A stretch of DNA of 64,000 bases from the NCBI GenBank assembly GCA_000711775.1, contig ARYC01019235.1, positions 1 through 64,000 on the forward strand. The letters are read 5' to 3'. This document shows, in pieces, positions 45,076 to 57,155 of this stretch (positions within the stretch are counted from its first letter, which is position 1; each line of letters begins with the position of its first letter). The translations under genes were made by a program, and so were the position numbers. This DNA is from Oxytricha trifallax. Taxonomy: Eukaryota > Ciliophora > Spirotrichea > Sporadotrichida > Oxytrichidae. The notes under the pieces were generated by a model, which ran no database searches, was not told the origin of the DNA, and saw only the letters and a program-made list of their open reading frames with translations.

Positions 45076-48032
45076 TCAGTATACTTGTGGTCTGCCATAG
45101 CAGAAGCTGTCAACTCCCCAGGCATAGATGTCTTCAGAGCTGCCTAATCAAATTTATGAATGCATATATAGCAATTTATAATTAATCTGTAGACTAGTTT
45201 GTCTTCTAATTTGGTGTTGACGTAGTAGGGAATTGAATTGTTGATAACCCAGACTCCACTTGTGCAGTTACCTAGATTGTCCCAGGCTTAGCCAGCAATA
45301 ACTTAGTAGTTGTTTTACTGACCACCATTGCTAAATAAAAACAATGTTTAATTTCAAATCTTATTTGAGTATGCTAGAACCGCCATTTTCAGTACTGTTA
45401 TCACTGCTGCTTGAATTATCACTACTTTCTCCTTCTTGCAAGTTATCTAAACTTCCTGGTGCGACTAAATATAAAAAAAAAGATGAGTAGTTTTCTAAAA
45501 TTATGAGAAGACTGATGAATTGGCGTTGATTGGAAGCCATGCGACATGAGCTCTGTATTGTCCATCTTGTACAGTGGCGCAATTCCAGCACTCGGAATAG
45601 AAATCATTGAGAGATGAATTAGCCCAGACGACACCCATCAACCATACGTAGTCGCTGTAGATAGCGGAAAGAGTCCATCCGTTGGTATTGATACCGATGG
45701 CCTCAAGGTCAAGTCCCTCGTTCTCACTCAACAATCTTCCGAGGTTAACTCCGACAGTTTGGGCGATGCTGCTTCTAGCTAATCTATCGAAGGTTTACAC
45801 TCTAGTTATAGTAAAAATCGGCTTGTATTGGGATATAAAATAAAAATGATTGTTAATTTTGTATTAGAGAGACGCTTTAAAAATTAATAATTTTAAGATA
45901 ATTAAACAATTACAGATAGATCCAGAAAAAAGTAAAGTTAGAACTTTACAATTAAAATACTTATACCAAGTTAACTAAATCAATTTAAAATTGAGCTATT
46001 TTAGTAAATTTTATATTTTTAACTAATATAAAAGATTTTTATAATTCATAAGATATCTTAAATTTTTAAATAGGATTTAGTAAGAGAGATATTTTTAGAG
46101 CCGATTAAAAGAAATTTTAAACCTCATATATTAATTAATTTTACAAATAAATTTATTACAGCAATATAAATAATTTTTATGAGACTTTCATAGATAAAAT
46201 ATAGTATATCTTTAATTTAAAATAAAATAATTATGGCATCAACCAAATCTTGAACGTAGTCTGCTGATTTATTAATTTCTTATATTTCTTAATTTTTAAA
46301 ATTCTTGTATTTATCAATAACTATATTAAATTTTAAATACAGACTTACTGATTCTAAATTGCTTTAATCAGATGAGCCATCAGTAGAGTTATCTGCTGAT
46401 GATGAATTATCAGCACTGCTACTGTCGTTGCTAGCGCTATTATTTCCTACTATGTTTTCACAATTAAATATTATAGTATTGATCATTAATAAACACAAGC
46501 TTTTACGACAGTTTGACCTTAAGCGAGGTAAAATACCAAGAAACCTGCTTTATCAGCCATGAAGTCTCTCCATCCTTACCAAATTAATGCGTCTAAGTAT
46601 CCATCGTAAAGTACCTGCAATCAAAATAATAATCATATTTATTAATAAATTGCAAAATTATAAGCTGCTTAGCAGGATTAATATAAAAATACCATAACAA
46701 TTAGAAATATAAAATTATTTGGGAATGCATCACATCCATTTCTACCAAGTAATAAATCAGCAAGCTCGACAACTTTTTATTAACAAAATAATTATCAAAT
46801 TATTTTTATAACACTTAATATTTTTTGAACTTGTTATTACAAGTTATTTTCACTTTGGCAATATTCAATGAAGTCGTTATTAAAAAGAAAAAACTGACAT
46901 ATTTAATTATGCATATATATATTTGATTTATTTATCAAATAATACTTGACTCTAGAGCGCTTAATTGTCCTTTGTTACCAACAATCTGAGATTAGAATTT
47001 AGTCCAGCCTACGTAGATACTATTAAGACTAGAGACTAAGTTATTGGAGCATTAAACAAAAAATCATCTAATATATAAAAGGCCTTTTCCTAAAATATTT
47101 AAGCATTTATTAATTTTTAAGTAAAAGTATAAATTCTTGCTATTCTGCACCATTGAAAAGAGTGGCCATTGATCTTTCTACTTCAGTGTACAATCTGGCG
47201 TCAGCAAGCAACATTATTCCATAAATTGAAAAAATTTTATCAATATAAATGGACATCTCTAAATTGCTTAGTTATTAAAAGTAAAATTTCATGGTTTTTT
47301 AATAAAAAAATCCGAACAAATCACTCAATCTTTGAGCAACATCGCCCTCTTACTAGTTTTAACTAGCTAAAGCAGCAAATTCAGATAGTTAAGCTGCATT
47401 ATCAGATAAATTTACTAATTAATAGTTATGCATAGTTTAAGAAGCAACTGACTCTATTTTAAAAATAAATTCTAGAGGTTGGGCATAATTGCATTTGCAG
47501 CATTTGTTGGATTTTGGTTTCCATTCAATGAGGCTGATAAGTTTGTCAAGGCTACGACGAAATCTTCACCCTGGAAACTGACAACGACGACAGTCTCGTT
47601 TGCAGCAGCAGTTTCGTTGGAGATTACTGTTTCGTTCTGTGGAAGTAAAAATGAAAGAAACGCTTAAATTTTTGGAACTGGGATTATTGGAACGGGTAAG
47701 ATTTCACTTGAATCACCAGAGCCACCTGATGCCTCTGAGCCACCTCCACTAGCACCGCCCGAAGCGTCAGAGCTGCCACCTGAGCCGCCAGCATCTGAAC
47801 TTCCTCCAGACCCAGAACTGTCAGAGCTTCCTCCAGAACCAGATCCATCAGAGCTTCCTCCTCCAGAACCAGATCCATCAGAGCTTCCGTTTTCTTGTCC
47901 TGATACCAGGACCAAACTCTATCTCTTTATATTAAAACTTTCTTACACTAATTTTTTAAAAAATAAGATAATCTAAAATTATTTATACAAACCTAGGACA
48001 CTTAAAACCAAGAGTGTTTTTGATAGCCTCAT
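45076..48032 (-). CDS. P8, secreted array-family protein, S-type
   Basis: The ATG at 48032 gives MRLSKTLLVLSVLG; a 75-bp IES with pointer GTTTG joins to LVLVSGQENG. A Gly/Ser/Asp repeat follows (47690-47890), then NETAAANETVVVVSFQGEDF and NLSASLNGNQ (to 47480), NLSDNAAQLSEFAALASQ (47360-47450), YTEVERSMATLFNGAE (47130-47215), LNSIYVGWTKF (46945-47050), VVELADLLLGRNGCDAF (46720-46780), LDALIWQGWRDFMADKAGF (46490-46620), a Ser/Asp/Asn linker (46340-46450), ARSSIAQTVGVNLGRLLSEN..FYSECWNC..HVAWLPINANSS (45500-45815), GNCTSGVWVINNSIPYYV (45190-45340) and WGVDSFCYGRPQVY with TGA at 45076-45078. The join at about 47440-47475 does not resolve cleanly to the required frame. Its central MDSs are richer in GC than those of the other members. 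Confidence 0.78.
47690..47890 (-). repeat. Gly/Ser/Asp-rich coding repeats in P8
   Basis: Units of about 30 bp, such as CCAGATCCATCAGAGCTTCC (plus strand, 47839 and 47869), encode GGSSDGSGSG-like repeats just after the signal peptide. Such low-complexity linkers are typical of secreted or surface proteins and are prone to length variation. Confidence 0.75.
47918..47992. other. Signal-peptide IES of P8, pointer GTTTG
   Basis: CAAAC (plus strand) is at 47913-47917 and 47988-47992. Removing one copy gives VLGLVLVSGQE in frame, completing the hydrophobic core of the signal peptide. Confidence 0.8.
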
Positions 48033-48433
48033 ACTTAATTTGTTAATTGTCGAGTTATATTATTTATTTTATTCCTGCCTCAATTCCTTTATATAGTTAA
48101 TACTAGAGATTCTTGATTCGCGAGTAATTTTCAATCTGTCAAATAGAATTAGTATAAACTTGAAAAATTGCCGATTTTGGAAATTTTAATTTCGCTATTG
48201 GTCTTCTAAAAATAGGAAAAAACTATATAGAGACTATGAAAATTATTACACAGATTAATATGAATAAATTATAAGAGTAAATCGTCTTTTACAATTCAAT
48301 CATGAATTTATTATTAATTAACAAAATCAAAATTATTTCTTAATTTTCATCAAATAAAATATAAGCAATGAGTTATATATAATACATTAATAAATTAAGA
48401 TCTCAAATATATGTTAATAGTTAAGTATATTTC
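48033..48433. other. Spacer between P8 and MSH6
   Basis: 400 bp of AT-rich DNA. It must hold the 5' flank of P8 and the 3' end of MSH6. CGCGAGTAATTTT at 48119 resembles a block near 44600. Confidence 0.45.
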
Positions 48434-51400
48434 TCACAGTAATTAATTATTATATGATATTTCCTATTTAACTTATTGGCCGCTTTTATTATTGCTCAAT
48501 AAGTTATTGCCATTTTAAGTATTATTTTTAATTTATTATTGATTAGATTACTACCTATTAAGCCTTTGTTATTATTGCATGGGAGTAGTATTTTGTGATG
48601 TGGAGGTGGATGATGATATTTATGTTGACAAAATTTGCTATTATTAGGAAGACTATGGATTTGTGGGGTTATCTGTGATTGATATAGTGGAAGAGTTCTA
48701 TTATTGCTGCTAGAGTAGTTACTGTTGAAGGAGATTTTGCTATCTTCTCAGCATTCTTAGTTTTTGTGGTGAGTCTGATTCTTTCACCAAAACTTGGGAG
48801 GGAGGATGTTAAATCGAATTTTGAGAAGTGTTTACAGATGAATTAGGGTTTTATATAGGTGAGGTAGAGTTTTACTTTACATTTTAAAATCCAAAATTGA
48901 AAGAGTTGTTTTGTTCTTTGACTCTCTACTGTTTAATTTTTCTCAACTCTATGTTATTTCTGCTTTCTAAATATCGTTTGTATACTTCCTCTAGAGATTT
49001 CTCTAGCTCTATGGATTTTGTCATTGCTGTTTTGATGATTTTTTGCTATATATGTTAATCAAAGTAAATATTCTACTTACTGGAAGACCTGCTATCTATG
49101 CTACATTGATACCGAAACTCTTACCACATTTCTCCTTCTTCAACTGAAAAAGATAAGTGATCTTTTAGTTCTTGATATCAAGATTGTAAGTCATAGAAGC
49201 ATTTTGAATGAGAGGGTGATCTTCATACTTTGAGCAGAGTTGATGATAGTGTGTTGCAAACAGACTGCGGCACTAAAATAAATATTAAGAAAAACACTTC
49301 TTACCCCAATCTTATCAGCTAGATACTAAAGCACTGCATCAGCGATTGAAAGACCATCATAAGTTGAAGTGCCTCTACCAAGTTCATCAAGTACAGCAAG
49401 TGAATTCTAGGTTGCTTTATCTAAAATGGCTTTAGTTTCTTCCATTTCAACGTAAAATGTACTTTTCTTCTCGAGAAGTTTGTCTGAAGCTCCAAGCCTT
49501 GTGAAAATCTTATCAACTGGAGTTAAAATGCATTTCTCAGCTGGCACATAACAACCAATTTATGCAATGATTACGGCTAGACAAGTCTATCTCAAAAGAG
49601 TAGATTTACCACCCATGTTAGGTCCTGTCAAAAGCAAAATATTGGGTTAATTATCTTCATAATTTGAAGTAATATGTTACTAAGATTAATCTAATCTTCC
49701 AATTATCGTATCGTTTGGTATGAAGTGTGAAGTTTTAAACACTGGTTCATCTGAGAACCCTATAGTCTATTATTGCTCATTAACAGGATTAAATGTAAGA
49801 TTCACACATGGATGCTTCATTTTTCTTAACTCAAGGTAAGGTTTTGAAAAATTGTCTTCTGGTTTGATGAAAATCGGTCTGCATGTCAACCCATCTGACT
49901 TAAAATAAATTACAAAATCTTACACTTACTGATTAGGAAACTATTGCCATAGATGCAAGACAATCAATCTCAGCTAGACACGAAACTATTTGAGACCATA
50001 TTCGACGCTTCTACCTGAATATCTCAAATATTGAACAAATAAAAGGCATAATGGCAATCTTAATGTTATACTCGGCATCTTCCAACTCTGACACATAAGT
50101 TCGTATTTTGCTTGTGATAAACTTCAAGTTAACTTACTATAAAGAATTAAGCTTTTATAATATGTTTCTTACAGCTGTTGAAGTCTTTACAAGTTCAAAA
50201 TCTGGAGGTCTCTTTCCTCCTTCTACTAGAACTTTTGGTATTTCTAGCATGTATCTCTAATGAGTTGAATGAGCAAACTTGATTTCTTTAGAAGACTTAT
50301 ATCCAAACATATCTCGAACTTCTTGCAGATGATTATCAAGCTTCTTCTCAATTTCTTATATTCTCTTTTTAGCAATGTCATAATCTGCATCGAATTCTTC
50401 AATTGGCTCAGGAATTTTCTCACCATTAGATCCATTACTCCACATAATTAATGCTTCAAACTCTGCAATGGCATTGTTAATCTCTGGGAAAAGAGCAGTC
50501 GTTTAAGACTAGTTAGAAGTTTGAGAATCTAATTATTCACGCTTTGGTTTTATATCTTCGTTCTTTAATGGCTATTTTTTAGTGGGATCTTTCATTGTTA
50601 AGAGAGCTTTCAATCTTTTAGATTTAAAGCCTTCCTTTGCAGTCTTAAAAATACCTAGAATTTGATTGACAAATTTTATTTTTTCTAGCAAATTGAAAAA
50701 GTCTCTTAAACTTTCAATATCAAAGGGACTGTAATACTTTTTATTTAATAATCTCATTTTAATTCAATTCTATTAAAAACCCAAAAATATCTAGTTTTTC
50801 AAATGTTAACAAAGAAATATTAGCTCTTGTAGAAAGCTTATAAATGTTAGTGCACTCTTTCTCTAAATCAGGCAACTATACTAATAGTTAAATTATTTGA
50901 AAATATTACCATCTTAAGCTTTTCTTGCAATTTGAAAATTAAGTCTGGATGCCTATTAAAATCTTCAATTGAATCAAGCCTACTATTAATTTTATCGATG
51001 TCATATAGCGGAGAACTAATCCATTTTTTCAAAAGTCTCTTTCCAAAAACAGTTTTTGTATAATCAAGGTAGTGGAATAATGAGCCCTCTACTTTTGGTT
51101 TCTCAGTTCCTATGACCTCAAGTAATTCTAGATGTCTAACTGCTTGTGCATCGATTTCCATGTGAGTCTTTAGTTGGTTTATAGGGTCGTAAAGATGAAT
51201 GTCAGTCAATTTCAAAATCTAATCTGCTACAAGTCTGTTCTAAAGATACATAACCATCATAGCAAAAGCAATCCAGGTAGGCTCATATTCATGTTAAGAT
51301 TGCCTAAATTATTGAAGAACTTTTGGCCATTAATTTACATCTGGGCCATACAAATTTAAAGCAATCTATAAAAATTATTTATACTAGATATCATACTTAC

Positions 51401-53622
51401 TTGTATACCTTTATGAAAATCAACGTTATTCAAACGCAATGATATACTATTCAAATCAGGGGCAAGAGGTTATTCTTTCAGCATCTTTACAACGTCAAGT
51501 GAGATACTTTCTTTGTCATAAATAACTTCAACAGGTCTAATCTAGCAAAGAAGAGTTCTCATTTTAGAGTACAATTAATCTTCGTCAAATTAACCCATAT
51601 GTATTTACAGAGTAGTATTGTCAAAGAATGCAACCGAAATTTTGTCAATCCTAATATGTGGATCTTAGCCAAAAGAAGCAGGAGTAGATCTTGTAGATAC
51701 AAATAATGCTAGAATCCATTTAGTTTCATAATCTACCGAAGAAGGATCGTAGGGTGCAATTCCTCTCGTGTATATTCCACTCAGATCTCTTTTCACAAGC
51801 TGCTCATGAGTCTTTTGCATCATCATTCTATTTTTCATGAAGTTATTATTATTATTGATCTTCATGCGTTTGTCCACTTCATGCTTATCTTCTACCTATT
51901 CTATGACTGCAACTTTGAAGCCAATATCTATCAATTCTTAGCAAGATTTGTTCAAATTTTTCTCATGAATGCCTACTTATATTGCTTGAAGATAGTTAAT
52001 TGGGTTAGCTCCTCCACTCCATTAGATTTTCAAAAAGTAATGTCCAATTAAAGCATCGATATAGTATAACTCATAAAACTTGCCCTTTTAAAAGCAAAGT
52101 ACCTTGTCAAAATGAGTTCTCTTAATTTCCCAATACTACTGCAAAAATGGAGAAAACTTTTGCATTTCATGCTGTGGGATAAAAATGGTGCTTGGATCAT
52201 ACTTTGGATCGTCTGGCCTTCTCTTATTCCCGTCTAATATCTATATTAAAGTTAAAATTTAGAAAATAAGTTATTATTACATACTTTTTCTGGCAATAAA
52301 AACCAAGGTAAATTCTTGAATTCAGTTGTTTTCTTAATTTCTTCCATCAACTATTTTCTCATTCTCATGGATTCAAGATGTATTTCAAAAAGTTCTTTAC
52401 CAATTCTTTATTACTCTGTCAGTGGTGCTGGAGGTTAAGCATTTTTGTTGTTAAACTTTCCATTCCTATTGTTCATGTTTGGGATAGTAGTTTGCTGTTA
52501 TCTTTAAGGCTGTAACTGCCTTTATTGCTAAAAAGGATGTGCTTAAGGCTAGTATCTTTACTATTGCTACTATTAAGCTTGCTAGTTATTATTTGCTACT
52601 TAACCCGATTCTTGCTTAATCTAACCAAATTAAGTAGTTTGTTAGCCATTGTTATTGTTCTAGTTTTAAGAGCTCCCTCCATTTAAGCTAATAGTTGGGT
52701 TGAAAGGTAATTAACTCTACAGCCTATCTTGTGGAGGTCTTAAGTTTTAATCAAACTTTGATGGACTACTAAGACCTGTCTCTAGCTTAATTTGGTTTTC
52801 TGCCATCTTTGCATAACCAAAGCCATGACAGTAAACATGATCCTTCTTAGTGTAAGTATTCTGAGTCACTGAATTTGGGGCATTATCACCAAACTTAGGA
52901 TACTTAGGCTCTATTAGTTATTATCCCCTTGAACCAGCTGATCCATGTGATTGATCGTCTCCATCGTTTGAAATGCCTTAAAACTAAACTCTTCTTTGAG
53001 GTTTTTGCTATTAATTCGGCTACTAATCCATCATTTGAACTTCTTAGCAACTTAACTCATTATCTTCGTTTGCCATCTCTTCAAAATTTAAATTTGATGA
53101 GTTATCCTCTTACTCTTAGTCATTTTTCATCGAATAATCAGAGTTATACTAAAAACGCTTAGCTTGATTGCCATTGTAATACTACTGATTTTGGTTTTCC
53201 TCATTTTTGATTTCATGGTCATCTCCAAAAGTCTTTCGCTTCTTATTTGGTTAGCCACTAGAAAACCCAAAATTACTATCATTCTAGTCATTTTCAATCT
53301 CTTCATTATTGCCAGGCATCCCTTCATCGCCGTATTCATTATCATTTTCTTACTCATCTCTATTACTACCAAGGAGAGTTTGTTGTGTGTCATCTTTTCT
53401 TTACCAATTTCCATAGTTTCCATTACTACCGCCTCTCCCGCCTCGGTAACTCCAGTTTCTGTAGCCTCCCCTATAACCCCCTCTATAGTTGTTATATTGG
53501 CCTCTCCCGAAAAATGACTTGCCACCTCTCCAATTATTATTTCCACCTCTCCAGTTTGAAGAGCCGCCTCAACCATAGCTGTTGTATCCGTTAGAGTTAT
53601 TATAGGTTAGAAATTATATCAT
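48434..53622 (-). CDS. MSH6: MutS homologue MSH6, DNA mismatch repair
   Basis: Partner of MSH2 in MutS-alpha, which binds mispairs and small loops in the nucleus. Domain I has [12 protein letters not shown] (about 52080), the F-x-E mismatch-contact motif typical of MSH6 and bacterial MutS. The connector and lever domains follow ([17 protein letters not shown] region 50870-51215; [14 protein letters not shown] at 50830-50870). The ATPase has GPNMGGKST (49602-49632), DELGRGTST (about 49375-49400) and ATHYH (about 49255). Likely introns are at 52241-52284, 51366-51400 and near 50880, 49900 and 49080. The first about 440 residues look disordered: RGG repeats (53380-53560), an acidic Asn/Glu stretch, then Gln-rich sequence. 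After the ATPase there is a coiled segment and a Gln/Ser-rich tail. Odd: an in-frame TGA (53569-53571) at codon 18 from the ATG at 53622. No IES was seen in about 5 kb. Confidence 0.93.
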
Positions 53623-54030
53623 ATAAACAATAAATACCAATTTGAATTTACAAATTTCATTAATTTAATTAACATTTCTATTGTATATTTTCATTTAATT
53701 ACTTCCATAAATCTTAAATCCTCAATAAAGTTATAATTAGATTGCTTCTGAGGAGATTATTAGTTCATTTTAGTAAAATATCTTTGTTAAGTTTTTTGTA
53801 ATAAAGTTTAAAATATAATTATAAATTGAGTTAAATTTAAAAGCTTCAATTCTTTGAATATCTTATTCCCTTATTATGCTTTAATTTTAAGCATTGCAAT
53901 TTTTAGAATAATCAAAATATTTAATTGATTTATTTCAGTCAATAATATGATTAATATATTTTGATAATTCAGAAATAATATTAATATCAAATGAATTATG
54001 AATATAATAATTACAAATAATAAATTATTA
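53623..54030. promoter_or_regulatory. Divergent intergenic region between MSH6 and the 54-kb gene
   Basis: About 400 bp of AT-rich DNA between two start codons pointing outward, so it should contain both 5' ends. No motif stands out. Confidence 0.45.
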
Positions 54031-54776
54031 ATGGACCCATCCCAAAACCAACAGAGTTAGCAATCACTGGATCAAGTTGACAAATGTTAAGATCTTGTGG
54101 TGAAAACACTACAGACTTTTTAGGACATGCTTGTGGATTTTAAATAGGAGATGACTAGCAATTCTTTGCTGAATGAGGAAGATTTATTGACCAATTTAGG
54201 TGGTGGTATTTCTAATCATACTCAACTCAGAAATCATTATTAAATAGTTTTTACAATATTTTAGTCAGATTTAGGTGAAAAGCTGATTTACTAGATGAAA
54301 GATTATATTTTTATGTTAATTGATATAGTTTGATATATTTCAAAATCGGTAACAAAATGTCACTTCAGCATAAGATAATGTAATTAACCGTGATAATATT
54401 ACATTTATTTAACTTAATGGTTATTTATATAAATTCCAAATTTATAAATTTCTGGGTGTTTTATTTATCTAATAGCATGATGGATGATGACGACTTTCCA
54501 ATCGACAACGGTGTAGAACAATCCTCATTTCTTGACAATGGCCTAGACACTTAATAAAATGCCACTATAAACAGAGCTTAGCATCACTAAACTTCACAGC
54601 ATTAAAACATGGCAACAAATATTGATGGTGGTAGGCAAAATCAAGTGCAGCTGAGTTAGGAGGATAAAATGAGTGAAATTTGTAGCAATTTAATCAATAT
54701 ACAGAGGAACTTGCATTAAGTCATTGATGGGTTCAAGAGCTTTGAACCACCCCAGATTTATAGAAAGCGTAGGTGA
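54031..54776 (+). CDS. Small Gln-rich hypothetical protein in two segments
   Basis: The ATG at 54031 gives MDPSQNQQSQQSLDQVDKCQ..LVVKTLQTFQDMLVDFKQEM..LLNEEDLLTNLGGG. A second segment from about 54476 reads MMDDDDFPIDNGVEQSSFLD..KMSEICSNLINIQRNLHQVI..FEPPQIYRKRR with TGA at 54774-54776. The two are in different frames, so an intron or IES of length 2 modulo 3 lies between. A splice from TA|GTCAGA to TAATAG|C would work but the donor is weak. Short amphipathic helices suggest a subunit of a larger complex. No family was recognised. Confidence 0.6.
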
Positions 54777-55615
54777 TTCAAAATTTTGTAAAGGTTTTGT
54801 TGAGGTTCTGCTCATTATTTTTTTGACCTCAATTTTTAACTAATAATTAATTTTAATTATTCTAAATTCAATATTTCTATAACTTTTATTTAACATAATA
54901 CTTGAGAATTTATATTGAAAGCGCTTTACAATAAAAAATTTGTAGAACTCTCTATTTTATTTATTTTCATTAGTATCTTCATTAAATGTTAAAAAACTTT
55001 CATTCGTTAAAAAATTTTATAATTAACAGTTTTACACATATTAATAAGAAAGAATGAATTATTGAATAAAAAATAACTTATTTCTACTATTACAGTGAAA
55101 TGATTATCTTAACTTTTCGATTGCTTTAATCTTTTTTTTTTTGCATTTTATTTCTTTGTTTTCAAATAATTTCAGTAAAAGTCTCGATTTATAATTATAT
55201 AGGATAAAAATAGAATTTGTAAGAAAATTTATAAAAAAGTAAAAATATAAAATTCACAAATTATTTGTTATAAGTTTTAAATTTGGTATATAAAAATAAA
55301 TTAATCTAGAATTTATAAATTTGTGATTTCTTACTATATTTTATCTGTTTTAATTATAAAGATAAAAATAAATTAAGTAATATATTACACAAAGAGATGC
55401 GATTCCTAAAATTTAGGAATTATATTTATTATATTTTTTATAATTTTAATTTAATTTATAGCAGTAATTATGCTAAAATTTAATGATATAAAACTTAATA
55501 ATCTCATGAATATAGATAATATATTTAATGAAAATATAATAATTAAAAATATATTTCTTTAACTTTTCAAATCCTTTAAGCTCTTTGTATAAATCTATAT
55601 GTTAACCTTTTGAAT
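54777..55615. other. AT-rich region between converging 3' ends
   Basis: 840 bp with no coding frame; runs of A and T and a T11 tract near 55132. Expected to hold the 3' flanks of the 54-kb and 55.6-kb genes. Confidence 0.6.
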
Positions 55616-56687
55616 TCAATCTAAATTTCTATAAGCCCATATTATTCTTTAGAGTATAGTAATCGTGACTCCAACAGCGAATATTTAGTAAATCTGTATT
55701 TGATATTCGCAAAGCCATATCATTAAGTATATTATACAGTTAAAATTTGTTGTCATTATAATATTTATTAAATAATGATTAGAGTAAAGAAAAAGTATGA
55801 TTCAGTTCCTTCGATTAATGCAGGTGGCATTCTTACTGTAGTCAACTCTTTCTTATCACCGTATTTTCTCTATAAAGAAAAGAATGAATAATGACATTAA
55901 TCAATCAGAGAAACTTTGAGCGATTATTATAGTACTGTTTTAACATAATTTGGATAAGCTTATACTCCTACTTACCATTGCATTTTTATTCTTTTCTATG
56001 AGGGCAGATAGGAAAAATAGTCCAGCTGCATTTACGAAAAATGTCACTTCTAAAATTGCCAAGGCAATCCAAGCCTCATTGCTAGGGTGTGCTATAGTTA
56101 CTCCTATTGGTGTCAATCCATAGATCTATAAAATATTAAGAATCTTTGAAATTATTGGTATAAATCATAAATTTGTACTTTAAAAGTGTAGATTTTTTAC
56201 TTTATACTTTTTCATGATAAAAAGATAATACTTACAGTAAAATCAACTATGATATCTAGATAACCGCCAAATTCAGTGCACTGATTAGTAGCTCTTGCAT
56301 AAGCGCCTAAACAATGAATATTTTAAAATTTAAAAATATTTTACCATCAATTCCATCAAATAGCCTAGTAAGTAAGAAAAATACAAAGGATAAGCCTCGT
56401 AAGTCTTGAGTTGAGTAATACACATGAACCAATCCTATATATAAGTTTATTTATCGAATATTTGCGCAATATTATTGTCGCCATTTTATTAAAAAATAAA
56501 CAGTATTCAGAAACTCCCTTTTTATATCTACTCATTCAAAAAAACAATGCTATGTTAAATGAATATACTTACCACATAAGCCAGATGTGAGAGTTATAAA
56601 GTTTGGACTAATTCTAATGCTTTTCATGAAATCAATAAATGGATCCACAAAGAAATCCTTAAATTCTCTAAGCATAATATCGAACAT
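55616..56687 (-). CDS. CDP-alcohol phosphatidyltransferase family membrane protein
   Basis: The ATG at 56687 gives MFDIMLREFKDFFVDPFIDF..ISPNFITLTSGLCG. After intron 1 (GTAAGTATAT..TATAG, about 56453-56573) comes LRGLSFVFFLLTRLFDGIDG, then intron 2 (GTAAAA..TTTAG) and AYARATNQCTEFGGYLDIIV. Together these give the family signature D-x2-D-G-x2-A-R-x8-G-x3-D-x3-D, whose aspartates bind metal and CDP. Hydrophobic segments IALAILEVTFFVNAAGLFFL and the C-terminal FAVGVTITILQRIIWAY before TGA (55616-55618) are membrane spans. A further intron begins after EKNKNAM at GTAAGTAG. The last join, near 55700-55790, could not be placed exactly. It would make a phospholipid from a CDP-activated donor; which alcohol is used is not readable. 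Endoplasmic reticulum is the usual site for eukaryotic members. Confidence 0.85.
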
Positions 56688-57155
56688 TTTTAAATTGATA
56701 TTTCTGAATTGTCTATTAATGATTAATTAATAATTCGATTTAAATTGAACAATTATTCTCATAAGATTTGTTAATTTAATAATTATAAATAATTTAAATT
56801 AAAAACATAGAACAAAATGTATTAAGATCAGAGTTAAAATGTAGAAGATAGAGTAAACAAACTAATTTCTTTGAAATAAGTGAAACTTATAAAATCAAAC
56901 AAGAAAGATAAAAAATAAACTACTATCAATAATAATTCTGAAGATTTGAATCTTAGTTTAAACACCACAGCATGAAATGATTATAAATAAGATACCTCAA
57001 TAAATATAGATAAATTAGAGTCTATTTGAGATAATTTCAATAACAATTATCAACATAGATTGAATGAAAAATAACAAAATAATGCTATAAATAGACAAGA
57101 ATTAACTCAAACTTTCACTAGAAACCCAAACACTTTAGTAAATTACACTAATTAA
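56688..57155. promoter_or_regulatory. Divergent intergenic region
   Basis: About 470 bp of AT-rich DNA between the outward-facing starts at 56687 and 57156. No motif or ORF was recognised. Confidence 0.45.

Noticed and set aside
53127-53576. 149-residue minus-strand ORF and the 117-residue hydrophobic plus-strand ORF over 53.1-53.6 kb
   Set aside because: Both overlap the RGG/acidic N-terminal coding frame of MSH6. Their composition is a by-product of that low-complexity sequence.
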